Origin: an uncultured Eubacteriales bacterium | Lineage (GTDB): Bacteria; Bacillota; Clostridia; Monoglobales; UMGS1388 | Reading direction: 5' to 3' | DNA length: 9,822 nucleotides | NCBI GenBank assembly: GCA_900551345.1 | Contig: URVP01000041.1 | Span: forward strand, 1-9,822 | Shown here: piece by piece, positions 1-7,836 of the stretch | Layout of the letters: each line of letters begins with the position of its first letter | How positions within the stretch are numbered: the stretch's first letter is position 1 | Notes under the pieces: generated by a model | Databases searched by the model: none | Told to the model about the DNA's origin: nothing | Seen by the model: the letters and a program-made list of their open reading frames with translations, nothing else | Program-made: the position numbers and the translations under genes

Positions 1-2324
1 CTCACACTCTTGAGTCTTTGACCAGCTGCGGAGCAGAGGTTCAGAAGGGTAATGCTCCCGAAGAAAGAAAGCTTCAAAGATTGTTCAGAAATCCTAAAGC
101 TTCTAAACTTATAAAGCGCTGCAACGACTTTGGTGCAGGCGGCGTTTCGGTAGCAATAGGCGAATTGGCGGACGGTATTGAAATAGACCTTAACGCTGTA
201 CCAAAGAAGTATGATGGCCTTGACGGTACAGAGCTTGCCATTTCCGAATCACAGGAAAGAATGGCGGTGGTTGTTGCCGCAAGCGATGAAGAAGAGTTCT
301 GCCGTCTTGCGCAGGAGGAAAACCTGGAAGCAACAAAAGTTGCCGTTGTAAAGGACAAGCCATATCTTGTTATGAATTGGAACGGCAAGAATATTGTTAA
401 CATTTCAAGAGAATTCCTTAATTCCAATGGTGCTGAAAAGCATATCGACATCACTCCGGCAAATCCTCAAAGCTTTAAAAAGGATACTGCCGGCGATTTT
501 GACAGCAAGATTAAAGAGCTTGCAACTGACCTTAATGTATGTTCCAAGAGGGGTCTTTCCGAACGGTTTGACTCTACCATCGGTGCAGGAACGGTTCTTA
601 TGCCTTTTGGCGGCAAATATCAGAGAACGCCGATACAGGCAATGGTTAATAAAATATCAGTAGAAAAGGAACATACCGATTACTGCTCGGTTATGTCCTG
701 GGGTTATAATCCGTTTATATCCGAAAAGAGCCCATATCATGGTGCGTATCTTGCAGTTGTGGAATCTGCCGCAAAGCTTATTGCAACAGGTGCGGACTTT
801 AAGGAAACATACCTGACTTTCCAGGAGTATTTTGAAAAGCCTAAAAATGACGGCAAGCGCTGGGGTAAACCCCTTGCAGCTCTGCTGGGTGCATTTGAGG
901 CACAGATGGATTTGGAAATTGCCGCAATCGGCGGTAAGGACTCCATGAGCGGTACTTTTGAAAATATCGATGTTCCGCCCACACTGGTATCCTTTGCAGT
1001 AACAACAGATAAGATTGAAAATATTATTTCCCCCGAATTTAAAAAGGCTGGAAATAAGGTTGTATTATTAGCTCCCGAATATGACGAGTCGGGGCTTCCA
1101 AATCCCAATTCACTTAAAAAGCTGTTTGACGATGTAACTGCCCTTATCCGCAGCGGCAAAGCGGTTGCAGCATACACCCCCACATACGGCGGCGTGGCTG
1201 AGGCTGTTATGAAGATGAGCATGGGTAACGGTGTCGGATTTAAGTTTGATGACAGCGTGACCAACGACACAATCTTTGGATATATGTACGGCAGCTTTAT
1301 TCTTGAGGTAAACGGTGATATTGACGCCGGCTTATTGTTGGGAATGACAACAGATGACGGATTTATTTCCTATAAAGACAAGAGCGTTTCAATGGCAGAG
1401 CTATTCAGCCTTTACGAGGGTAAGCTTGAGCCTATATATAAATGCAATATCCAAACATCCGGCGATAAAATTCCTGTATTCAGCTATGAAGCAGATAAGC
1501 GTCCTGCTCCTGCCGTTAAAACAGCAAAGCCTAAGGTGCTTATACCCGTATTCCCGGGTACAAACTGCGAATATGACTCGGCAAAGGCGGCGGCTGATGC
1601 AGGTCTTGAGCCTGAAATATTCGTTATCAACAATCTTTCACCTCAAAATATAGCACGGTCTGTTGAAACATTTGCAAATAATGTAAATGAATCACAAATT
1701 ATATTTATTCCCGGCGGCTTTTCCGGCGGCGACGAACCGGACGGTTCGGGTAAGTTTATAACAGCATTCTTCAGAAATGCAGAAATTAAAGAGGCGGTAA
1801 CAAATCTTCTTGACAAGCGTGACGGCCTTATGTGCGGTATATGCAACGGTTTCCAGGCACTTATTAAGCTTGGCCTTGTTCCTTACGGTAAGATAATTGA
1901 CACTGACGAAAGCTGTCCTACCCTTACATTTAATACCATCGGCAGACATCAGTCCAAACTTGTACGCACACGAATTGCATCAAATAAGTCGCCTTGGCTT
2001 GCCGCAACAAATGTGGGAGATGTTTATACAGTACCAATCTCACATGGTGAAGGAAGATTTATTGCAGACGAAGCTCTTGTATCTGAGCTTGCGAAAAACG
2101 GACAGATAATAACTCAGTATGTTGATTTGGATTCAAACCCCACATATGACATTCAGTTTAACCCCAACGGCTCAATATGTGCAATTGAGGGTATCACATC
2201 TCCCGACGGAAGAGTTCTGGGCAAGATGGGACATTCGGAAAGAATCGGCAAAGGTCTTTACAAAAATGTAGAAGGCAAGTATAATATGGGTATGTTTGAA
2301 TCAGCGGTAAAATATTACAAATGA
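1..2324 (+). CDS. purL: Phosphoribosylformylglycinamidine (FGAM) synthase, large single-chain type; 5' part missing
   Basis: This enzyme converts FGAR, glutamine and ATP to FGAM in cytosolic de novo purine synthesis. The frame is open to the window edge (first whole codon at base 3, reading HTLESLTSCGAEVQ), so the gene begins upstream; about 773 residues are visible of the 1200-1300 usual for the long form. In order they show the CNDFGAGGVSVAIGELADG segment of the first synthase half, the GGKDSMSGTF segment of the second half, then a class I glutamine amidotransferase domain starting near base 1526 (IPVFPGTNCEYDSAKA, IPGGFSGGDEPDGSG). The nucleophile cysteine lies in CGICNG (codon 1842-1844) and the catalytic histidine in SHGEGRF (codon 2043-2045). 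The end FNPNGSICAIEGITSPDGR...GHSER is typical of PurL. No disruption is seen. A TTG at base 18 is internal, not a start. It leads an operon with guaB and fhs. Confidence 0.97.
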   Translation, partial: HTLESLTSCGAEVQKGNAPEERKLQRLFRNPKASKLIKRCNDFGAGGVSVAIGELADGIEIDLNAVPKKYDGLDGTELAISESQERMAVVVAASDEEEFCRLAQEENLEATKVAVVKDKPYLVMNWNGKNIVNISREFLNSNGAEKHIDITPANPQSFKKDTAGDFDSKIKELATDLNVCSKRGLSERFDSTIGAGTVLMPFGGKYQRTPIQAMVNKISVEKEHTDYCSVMSWGYNPFISEKSPYHGAYLAVVESAAKLIATGADFKETYLTFQEYFEKPKNDGKRWGKPLAALLGAFEAQMDLEIAAIGGKDSMSGTFENIDVPPTLVSFAVTTDKIENIISPEFKKAGNKVVLLAPEYDESGLPNPNSLKKLFDDVTALIRSGKAVAAYTPTYGGVAEAVMKMSMGNGVGFKFDDSVTNDTIFGYMYGSFILEVNGDIDAGLLLGMTTDDGFISYKDKSVSMAELFSLYEGKLEPIYKCNIQTSGDKIPVFSYEADKRPAPAVKTAKPKVLIPVFPGTNCEYDSAKAAADAGLEPEIFVINNLSPQNIARSVETFANNVNESQIIFIPGGFSGGDEPDGSGKFITAFFRNAEIKEAVTNLLDKRDGLMCGICNGFQALIKLGLVPYGKIIDTDESCPTLTFNTIGRHQSKLVRTRIASNKSPWLAATNVGDVYTVPISHGEGRFIADEALVSELAKNGQIITQYVDLDSNPTYDIQFNPNGSICAIEGITSPDGRVLGKMGHSERIGKGLYKNVEGKYNMGMFESAVKYYK

Positions 2325-2342
2325 TAAAGGAGCGGCGAAAAA

Positions 2343-3842
2343 ATGGCATATTATTATTCTGAACCATCAAGAACATTCAGTGAATATCTTTTAATACCCG
2401 GATATACATCTGAGGATTGTATTCCTGCAAATGTATCTCTTAAAACACCTTTGGTTAAATTCAAAAAAGGGGAAGAACCAAGAATAAGCCTTAATATTCC
2501 CATGGTATCTGCAATTATGCAGTCGGTATCAAACGATACTCTTGCAATTGCTCTTGCCAAGGAGGGCGGCATATCCTTTATTTACGGCTCTCAGTCGGTA
2601 GCAGACGAGGCGGCAATGGTTGCAAAGGTTAAGAATCATAAGGCAGGATTTGTAGTAAGCGATTCCAACCTTAAACCGGAAAACACCTTAAATGATGTTA
2701 TAAATCTTGTAAACGAAAAGGGACATTCAACCCTTGCCATTACTGACAACGGAGAATGTAACGGCAAGCTCCTTGGCGTGGTAACGGGCAGAGATTACCG
2801 TATCAGCCGTATGTCCCTTGATACACAGGTTAAAGATTTTATGACACCTATTGAAAAACTGATAACCGCACCAAAGGATACAAATTTAAAAACAGCAAAT
2901 GATATTATCTGGGAACACAAGCTTAATTCCCTTCCCATAATTGATGAAAACGGAAATATGATGTATTTTGTTTTCAGAAAGGACTATTCACAGCATAAGG
3001 ATAATCCTCAGGAACTTCTTGACAAAAATAAGCGTTTTATGGTAGGCGCAGGTATTAATACTCTTGACTATGAGGAAAGAGTTCCTGCCCTTGTTGAGGC
3101 AGGTGCTGATGTACTTTGTATCGACTCTTCAGAGGGATATTCCTGCTGGCAGAAAAAGACTATCGACTTTATCAGAGAAAAGTACGGAAATGATATTATG
3201 GTTGGTGCAGGCAATGTAGTTGACCGTGACGGCTTCCTTTTCCTTGCCGAAGCAGGCGCCGACTTTGTAAAGGTAGGTATCGGCGGCGGTTCCATATGTA
3301 TCACCAGAGAGACAAAGGGCATAGGCAGAGGTCAGGCTACAGCCCTTATTGAGGTTACAAAAGCTCGTGACGAATATTATGAGAAAACCGGAATTTATAT
3401 ACCCGTTTGCTCAGACGGCGGTATCGTTCACGACTATCATATGACACTTGCTCTTGCAATGGGAGCTGACTTCATGATGCTTGGCAGATACTTTGCCCGT
3501 TTTGACGAAAGCCCCACACCTAAGCTTAACATTAACGGTACTTATGTAAAAGAGTACTGGGGTGAAGGTTCAAACAGAGCAAGAAACTGGCAGCGTTACG
3601 ATTTGGGCGGCAAGTCTAAACTTTCCTTTGAAGAGGGTGTTGACTCCTATGTAACCTATGCAGGTTCGCTGCATGACAATGTGGAAAAGAGCCTTTATAA
3701 GGTTAAATCTACCATGTGCAACTGCGGTGTAACCAATATACCCGACCTGCAGAAGAATGCTAAAATGACCGTTGTATCCGCAACAAGTATTGTAGAAGGC
3801 GGATACCACGATGTAGTGCTTAAATCAAATGCCAAATCCTGA
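2343..3842 (+). CDS. guaB: IMP dehydrogenase, trichomonad-like type with CBS domains
   Basis: It oxidises IMP to XMP with NAD+, the committed step to GMP, in the cytosol. The 499 residues form a TIM barrel interrupted by a tandem CBS (Bateman) region at about 100-220. The catalytic loop is GIGGGSICITRETKGIGRGQ with Cys319. Asp261 lies in CIDSSEG, Asp358 in CSDGG, and the flap dyad Arg418-Tyr419 in NWQRYDLGG. From memory of Tritrichomonas foetus IMPDH, these residues carry the same numbers there, and long stretches match (DYHMTLALAMGADF, LGRYFARF, KSTMCNCG). The common bacterial loop, GIGPGSICTTR, differs. ATG 2343 is supported by AAAGGAG at 2326-2332, 10 bases upstream; the gap to purL is 18 bases. 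Function is near certain. The close kinship to the protist enzyme is an inference from recalled sequence. Confidence 0.97.
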   Translation: MAYYYSEPSRTFSEYLLIPGYTSEDCIPANVSLKTPLVKFKKGEEPRISLNIPMVSAIMQSVSNDTLAIALAKEGGISFIYGSQSVADEAAMVAKVKNHKAGFVVSDSNLKPENTLNDVINLVNEKGHSTLAITDNGECNGKLLGVVTGRDYRISRMSLDTQVKDFMTPIEKLITAPKDTNLKTANDIIWEHKLNSLPIIDENGNMMYFVFRKDYSQHKDNPQELLDKNKRFMVGAGINTLDYEERVPALVEAGADVLCIDSSEGYSCWQKKTIDFIREKYGNDIMVGAGNVVDRDGFLFLAEAGADFVKVGIGGGSICITRETKGIGRGQATALIEVTKARDEYYEKTGIYIPVCSDGGIVHDYHMTLALAMGADFMMLGRYFARFDESPTPKLNINGTYVKEYWGEGSNRARNWQRYDLGGKSKLSFEEGVDSYVTYAGSLHDNVEKSLYKVKSTMCNCGVTNIPDLQKNAKMTVVSATSIVEGGYHDVVLKSNAKS

Positions 3843-3858
3843 TAAGAGGAGCTTGTAA

Positions 3859-5526
3859 ATGAAAACAGACATTGAAATAGCACAGAGCGTTAAAATGAAG
3901 AATATAAAAGAGGTTGCCCATGCTGCCGGTATTGACGAAAAGTATCTGGAGCAGTACGGAAATTATAAGGCAAAGGTTGACCTTTCCCTGCTTGACGAGT
4001 GTGAGAATAACGACGGTAAGTTAATTCTTGTAACTGCCATTACTCCCACTCCGGCGGGAGAGGGCAAAACAACTACTACAATAGGACTTGCCGACGGGTT
4101 AAAAAGGATAGGTAAAAATGTTGTAGCTGCCCTGAGAGAACCGTCTCTCGGCCCTGTTTTCGGTATAAAGGGAGGAGCAGCAGGGGGCGGATATGCCCAG
4201 GTTGTTCCCATGGAGGACATTAATCTTCATTTTACGGGTGATTTTCACGCAATCGGTGCGGCAAATAATCTGCTTGCAGCATTGATTGATAATCATATCT
4301 ATCAGGGAAATACACTTAATATTGACCCTCGCCGCATTACCTGGAAAAGATGCGTGGATATGAACGACCGCCAGCTTCGTTTTGTAACAGACGGACTGGG
4401 AGGAAGAGTTAACGGCGTTCCCCGTGAGGACGGTTTTGATATTACCGTCGCCTCGGAGGTAATGGCGGTTTTATGCCTTGCGGATTCTGTTTCCGATTTA
4501 AAAGAGCGTCTTTCAAGGATTGTGGTGGGATATACCTACGATGATATGCCCATCACGGCAGGAGACCTTAACGCTCAAGGTGCAATGTGTGCCCTGCTCA
4601 AAGATGCGATTAAGCCCAATCTGGTGCAGACTCTTGAAGGCACACCGGCTTTTGTGCATGGCGGTCCCTTTGCCAATATTGCACATGGCTGCAACAGCGT
4701 TCTTGCCACAAAAATGGCGCTTAAATTAGGTGACTATGCGGTAACAGAAGCTGGTTTCGGTGCTGATTTGGGTGCTGAAAAATTTCTTGATATAAAGTGC
4801 CGCTATGCCGGCCTTAAACCATCGGCTGTAGTGGTGGTTGCAACGGTGCGTGCTCTTAAAATGCACGGAGGACTGCCCAAAACTGAACTTGGAAATGAAA
4901 ATCTTGCGGCGCTTGAAAAGGGTATGCCCAATCTTTTGCGTCATGTTTCCAACATAACCGATGTTTATAAACTTCCCTGCGTGGTTGCCGTTAACAAGTT
5001 TCCTACCGATACACCGGCGGAAATTGAAATGGTTATTGAAAAGTGCAAGGCTCTCGGAGTAAAAGCAATCCTTTCCGATGTATGGGCAAAGGGCGGCGAA
5101 GGCGGAGTTGATCTTGCAGCAGAGGTTGCAGACTTATGTGAGCAGGATAATGACTTTTCATTCAGCTATGGTTTAGATTTGCCCATTAAAGAAAAGATCG
5201 AAGCTATAGTTAAAAGAATATACCGCGGCAGCGGCGTAAGCTTTACACCTGCCGCATGTAAGCAGATTGAAAAGCTTAGTCAAATGGGATTTGATAAAAT
5301 CCCCGTATGTATGGCAAAAACTCAGTACAGCTTTTCAGATGATATGATAAAACTCGGCGCTCCCGATAATTTTACCGTTACGGTACGCAGTGTTAAAGTC
5401 AGTGCAGGAGCAGGCTTTATAGTTGCTCTTACAGGTGATATAATGACCATGCCCGGACTTCCCAAAGTCCCTGCCGCCGAGAAAATAGATGTTGATGAAA
5501 AAGGCATTATCAGCGGATTGTTCTGA
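3859..5526 (+). CDS. fhs: Formate--tetrahydrofolate ligase (10-formyl-THF synthetase)
   Basis: It joins formate to tetrahydrofolate using ATP, giving 10-formyl-THF for purine ring carbons, for formyl-Met-tRNA and, in acetogens, for the methyl branch of the Wood-Ljungdahl pathway. The 555 residues equal the usual family length. The nucleotide-binding motif TPTPAGEGKTTTT is at about 62-74, followed by the family signature REPSLGPVFGIKGGAAGGG at 93-111 and HFTGDFHAIGAANNLLAA. ATG 3859 follows GAGGAG at 3846-3851 with 7 bases spacing, and the gap to guaB is 16 bases, so it is cotranscribed with purL and guaB. That context points to formyl supply for purine synthesis, since the formyl-THF enzymes PurN and PurH work in the same pathway as PurL. 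Whether the host is an acetogen cannot be told. It is the last gene before the terminator. Confidence 0.98.
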   Translation: MKTDIEIAQSVKMKNIKEVAHAAGIDEKYLEQYGNYKAKVDLSLLDECENNDGKLILVTAITPTPAGEGKTTTTIGLADGLKRIGKNVVAALREPSLGPVFGIKGGAAGGGYAQVVPMEDINLHFTGDFHAIGAANNLLAALIDNHIYQGNTLNIDPRRITWKRCVDMNDRQLRFVTDGLGGRVNGVPREDGFDITVASEVMAVLCLADSVSDLKERLSRIVVGYTYDDMPITAGDLNAQGAMCALLKDAIKPNLVQTLEGTPAFVHGGPFANIAHGCNSVLATKMALKLGDYAVTEAGFGADLGAEKFLDIKCRYAGLKPSAVVVVATVRALKMHGGLPKTELGNENLAALEKGMPNLLRHVSNITDVYKLPCVVAVNKFPTDTPAEIEMVIEKCKALGVKAILSDVWAKGGEGGVDLAAEVADLCEQDNDFSFSYGLDLPIKEKIEAIVKRIYRGSGVSFTPAACKQIEKLSQMGFDKIPVCMAKTQYSFSDDMIKLGAPDNFTVTVRSVKVSAGAGFIVALTGDIMTMPGLPKVPAAEKIDVDEKGIISGLF

Positions 5527-5557
5527 TACGGATAACCCAATATTTAATTATAATATT

Positions 5558-5595
5558 AAAGCTGTCTGTTCAAAAAATGAACAGACAGCTTTTTT
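5558..5595 (+). terminator. Strong intrinsic terminator after fhs, probably shared by the convergent operon
   Basis: A perfect 14-bp inverted repeat (5558-5571 paired with 5579-5592, arm AAAGCTGTCTGTTC) encloses a 7-base loop and runs into six Ts at 5590-5595. This is a textbook Rho-independent terminator for the purL-guaB-fhs transcript. On the minus strand the same hairpin begins just after the stop codon of the 54-residue gene. Its downstream tract there is only moderately U-rich (TTTAATATTATAATT), so bidirectional use is likely but weaker. Confidence 0.93.
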
Positions 5596-5758
5596 AACCT
5601 AATTTATAACCTTTTGATGTAAAACCGGATATGGTTTTTATGCCGGTGTCTTTATCCTCAAACCGAACTTGTTTTCCGCCCGGTATCGGCTTTGCGGAAA
5701 TTATTTTGTTAGCTTCGTCAATCCAAACTTCCCATGCCCCTTTAAAGTTCATTTCCAT
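5594..5758 (-). CDS. Small 54-residue protein of unknown function, last gene of the M56/sensor operon
   Basis: The frame starts MEMNFKGAWEVWIDEANKII and ends FTSKGYKLG. I do not recognise the family. The protein has no signal peptide or membrane segment, is rich in charged and aromatic residues, and looks like a compact soluble domain (WEVWIDEANK, then PIPGGKQVRFEDKD). It is supported as a gene by a GAGG ribosome binding site at 5766-5769, 7 bases before ATG 5758, by its position 13 bases after the stop of the 358-residue gene, and by a TAA stop directly abutting the terminator hairpin. A second ATG two codons later fits the ribosome binding site spacing less well. It is easily missed because of its size. 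What it does is unknown; by position it would be made with the membrane sensor proteins. Confidence 0.72.
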   Translation of the reverse strand: MEMNFKGAWEVWIDEANKIISAKPIPGGKQVRFEDKDTGIKTISGFTSKGYKLG

Positions 5759-5765
5759 AGTTTAA

Positions 5766-5769
5766 CCTC
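5766..5769 (-). promoter_or_regulatory. Ribosome binding site that sets the start of the 54-residue gene
   Basis: On the minus strand GAGG lies 7 bases upstream of ATG 5758, inside the short gap after the stop of the preceding gene. It favours the first of two nearby ATGs and supports the small frame being translated. Confidence 0.65.
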
Positions 5770-5771
5770 GT

Positions 5772-6848
5772 TTATAAATCTGTATATTCAAACTGATTAA
5801 GTTCATATCTTTTCAGTTCTTTTAATTCATCACTTCCGGAAGAATTAAAAGTTTTTGTGACAAATGTGTTGGTGCCGTCAATATCGATAAAAATACGGTT
5901 AAACATATCAGCACTCAATTTGTCAATAACTGCAATCTTGCCGTTATCCTTGTCAATAGATACAATAGCAGTATGATTTTGAGCATCGTAGTTTCCTATA
6001 ACGCACACTCTGTATCTGTTTGTTTCAATAAATTGATTTAGGTTCTGTCCGTATGTTTCCCGAAGATGGTTAAAGGTATTGACAAATTCGCTGTTACCCG
6101 GTCCTGCCTGTGTATTAACAGTAATAGTTGTAGTGTCAGGCTCCCAAACCAGTCTGCCCGTAAAATATGTGTTATGTGTGGATTCGTCCCACAAAATTGA
6201 CATGTTTGCATCTTCTCCGTCAGGAATCAGAAAATATGCCAGTGCCCGTATGGGCAGATAAGCGGTGTCATTGTATATCACAACCGGCGGCGCCCATGCG
6301 TTTGTATAGTAGTTGCTTCCTACCTGACAGTACCATTTTTCACCGTCAGGTTTAACAACTTCTATAATCGGCATATTAACATTGGGCGTATCTGTTGCAC
6401 CGTACAGCTGCATGGAGATTTCGTTTTTTGCTCTGTTTTCCAAATCCTCCCATGCATAATAGGGAAAGGTTTTATTCGTATTTTTAAAAATATCTTCTGC
6501 TGTATTATTCTTATCTACATTATAATTTACGCTGCATCCCAAAAGATAAAATACCTGCCTGAGCGGGACATAATAACTGTCATTGTTGAGATAACGAATA
6601 TTGTCAAAATGTATGACCTCTATTTCCTGCCTGTTGCCGTTTATGATAATGGTTCCGTTGTATGTATACATAGATTCAAATACTGCCAGTGCGGCTGTTG
6701 CTGTTGTAATCATTACCGCCAGCATTACTGCCATAAATGCAGACATCAGCTTTGCTTTTTTACTCGTCTTTGAACGCATTTTTATAAACCGCATTTGCAG
6801 CTGTTTGCCGCTGTCGCTCATTCGGGTTGTATAGTAATCCTTAAACAT
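5772..6848 (-). CDS. Membrane-anchored protein with BlaR1-tail-like adaptor and copper-amine-oxidase-like ectodomain
   Basis: The 358 residues begin with a basic cytoplasmic segment (1-33, containing TTRMSDSGKQLQMRFIKM), then one transmembrane helix (about 34-57), then an outside domain. Residues about 63-112 and 192-230 each hold a half-repeat of the CuAO N-terminal (stalk) type: YYVPLRQVFYLLGCSVNYN and AYLPIRALAYFL with ILWDESTHNTY. Such domains are common in clostridial surface proteins and generally lack amine oxidase activity. The C-terminal third (about 240-358) is not recognised. The first 27 residues match those of the 381-residue protein except Asp/Asn at position 4, while the ectodomains are unrelated by eye. 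The adaptor plus helix resembles the linker and last helix of one-piece M56/BlaR1 sensors. It is therefore likely a detached sensor half or partner of the M56 peptidase encoded upstream; ligand unknown. GGAGTG lies 7 bases before the ATG. Confidence 0.8.
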   Translation of the reverse strand: MFKDYYTTRMSDSGKQLQMRFIKMRSKTSKKAKLMSAFMAVMLAVMITTATAALAVFESMYTYNGTIIINGNRQEIEVIHFDNIRYLNNDSYYVPLRQVFYLLGCSVNYNVDKNNTAEDIFKNTNKTFPYYAWEDLENRAKNEISMQLYGATDTPNVNMPIIEVVKPDGEKWYCQVGSNYYTNAWAPPVVIYNDTAYLPIRALAYFLIPDGEDANMSILWDESTHNTYFTGRLVWEPDTTTITVNTQAGPGNSEFVNTFNHLRETYGQNLNQFIETNRYRVCVIGNYDAQNHTAIVSIDKDNGKIAVIDKLSADMFNRIFIDIDGTNTFVTKTFNSSGSDELKELKRYELNQFEYTDL

Positions 6849-6861
6849 TCTTTTTCACTCC
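6775..6861 (-). repeat. Adaptor repeat, copy 2 (5' end of the 358-residue gene with its ribosome binding site)
   Basis: This is nearly identical to 8906-8990. The coding part (6775-6848) has 4 mismatches in 74 bases, one of them changing an amino acid. Homology also covers the GGAGTG ribosome binding site, with a 2-base length difference in the A-rich spacer. It then fades inside the membrane helix and stops upstream of the ribosome binding site. This pattern suggests duplication or gene conversion of a 5' module. Confidence 0.9.
6856..6861 (-). promoter_or_regulatory. Ribosome binding site of the 358-residue gene
   Basis: GGAGTG on the minus strand sits 7 bases before ATG 6848 and lies inside the duplicated adaptor unit, so the translation signal was copied together with the coding module. 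Confidence 0.75.
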
Positions 6862-6869
6862 GTTTCATA

Positions 6870-7820
6870 TTATTGTTTATACAGTCTTATCATGGTAGCT
6901 ATTGACTGCTCGATGGTATAAGCCGATTCAGGTGAAAATTCATTTTCGCTTACACCCTGCATAATATCCATATCATGCATTGTTTTTACTGCTGTTAAAG
7001 CCCATTCGGAAATTTGACTTTCATCGCTGTAATAAGTCCTGTCAGCGATTTCAGGCATATCTTTTTTCATAAATTCTGCCATACGATAAAGAATCGTTGC
7101 CGCTTCTTCACGGGTAATGTAATCTTCAGGAGCAAAGATCCCGTCTTCCTTTCCGTTTATAATCCCTGCACTATACAGTCTGCTTACTGTGGGAGATGAT
7201 ACATCTTTAAACGGTGATGTATCTGCATGGCCTGTATCATAACCGTTTTTGCTAAGCGTATAATCTGCCATGTTGCAGAAGATTTCTCTTGTTATGTTTT
7301 GTGTGTAATCTGCGGTTCCGAAATCTGATTCTGTCAATCCATAGGTGTTTTCAAATTCTGACACAATGTCTTTTGCCCAATCAGAAACCTTTTTTGATGA
7401 TTGTCCCATAAGTGAATACAAGTTGTTCATTTTTTCGGAATCTTCAACTATGTACATTGCATAAGGAAGCCTGCTCATTGCAAGGCTGTATTTATCCACT
7501 CCGCCGCTTGGCGATACATAAGCATATGCATATTTACCGCTGTTTGTTTCGATGGTGATATACAATCCGTTCATATCTGTTTCGGTAGGATTTATTGCGG
7601 ATGTTAAAATCATATTATCCGCAACAGCAAAGAAATCTGGTTTGTTTACAACAATGTTTTTATCACCATTGATAATGGTAACTTGTTTTGCATTTTCTTC
7701 CGATACGCCGATAAACTGTGTGAGAGTTATTTGCCCTCCAACTGTTTCAGCCGCAAATGCAGTTATGACAATCATGCTAAAAATGGATATGATTAATATT
7801 AAACTAATTATTTTTTTCAT
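6870..7820 (-). CDS. Secreted S-layer homology (SLH) protein
   Basis: The 316 residues start with a signal peptide (MKKIISLILIISIFSMIVIT, likely cut near the AFA-A at 22-25). An unrecognised N-terminal region (about 26-145) follows, then three SLH repeats at about 146-193, 201-252 and 262-314. Hallmarks are SDWAKDIV, YTQNITREIFCNMADY, DVSSPTVSRLYSAGIINGKED, FAPEDYITREEAATILYRMA, SEWALTAVKTMHDMDIMQGV and FSPESAYTIEQSIATMIRLY. SLH domains bind pyruvylated secondary cell-wall polymers, so the protein is likely held on the wall outside the membrane. I chose ATG 7820 because it begins a clean signal peptide and follows AAGGGGG; a TTG seven codons earlier would overlap the previous gene. It sits between the two adaptor-bearing sensor-like genes, 13 bases after one and 21 before the other. 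Family membership is firm; the role of the N-terminal region is unknown. Confidence 0.9.
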   Translation of the reverse strand: MKKIISLILIISIFSMIVITAFAAETVGGQITLTQFIGVSEENAKQVTIINGDKNIVVNKPDFFAVADNMILTSAINPTETDMNGLYITIETNSGKYAYAYVSPSGGVDKYSLAMSRLPYAMYIVEDSEKMNNLYSLMGQSSKKVSDWAKDIVSEFENTYGLTESDFGTADYTQNITREIFCNMADYTLSKNGYDTGHADTSPFKDVSSPTVSRLYSAGIINGKEDGIFAPEDYITREEAATILYRMAEFMKKDMPEIADRTYYSDESQISEWALTAVKTMHDMDIMQGVSENEFSPESAYTIEQSIATMIRLYKQ

Positions 7821-7828
7821 TTTGAAAT

Positions 7829-7836
7829 CCCCCTTA
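7829..7836 (-). promoter_or_regulatory. Ribosome binding site overlapping the preceding stop codon; sets the SLH gene start
   Basis: On the minus strand TAAGGGGG merges the TAA stop of the 381-residue gene with a G-rich Shine-Dalgarno, 8 bases before ATG 7820. The overlap suggests translational coupling and favours ATG 7820 over the upstream TTG at 7841. Confidence 0.7.

Noticed and set aside
18..20. TTG at base 18 as the start of a 768-residue protein
   Set aside because: The frame stays open upstream to the window edge and encodes conserved PurL sequence before this codon, so it is an internal leucine.
737..1270. Long minus-strand open frame inside purL, and similar overlapping frames elsewhere
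   Set aside because: These have no ribosome binding site or recognisable domain and lie fully opposite or out of frame with strongly conserved genes.
5772..6848. The 358-residue protein as an active copper amine oxidase
   Set aside because: Only the N-terminal stalk-type half-repeats are present; no catalytic domain is visible, and such stalk domains are common in clostridial surface proteins without this activity.
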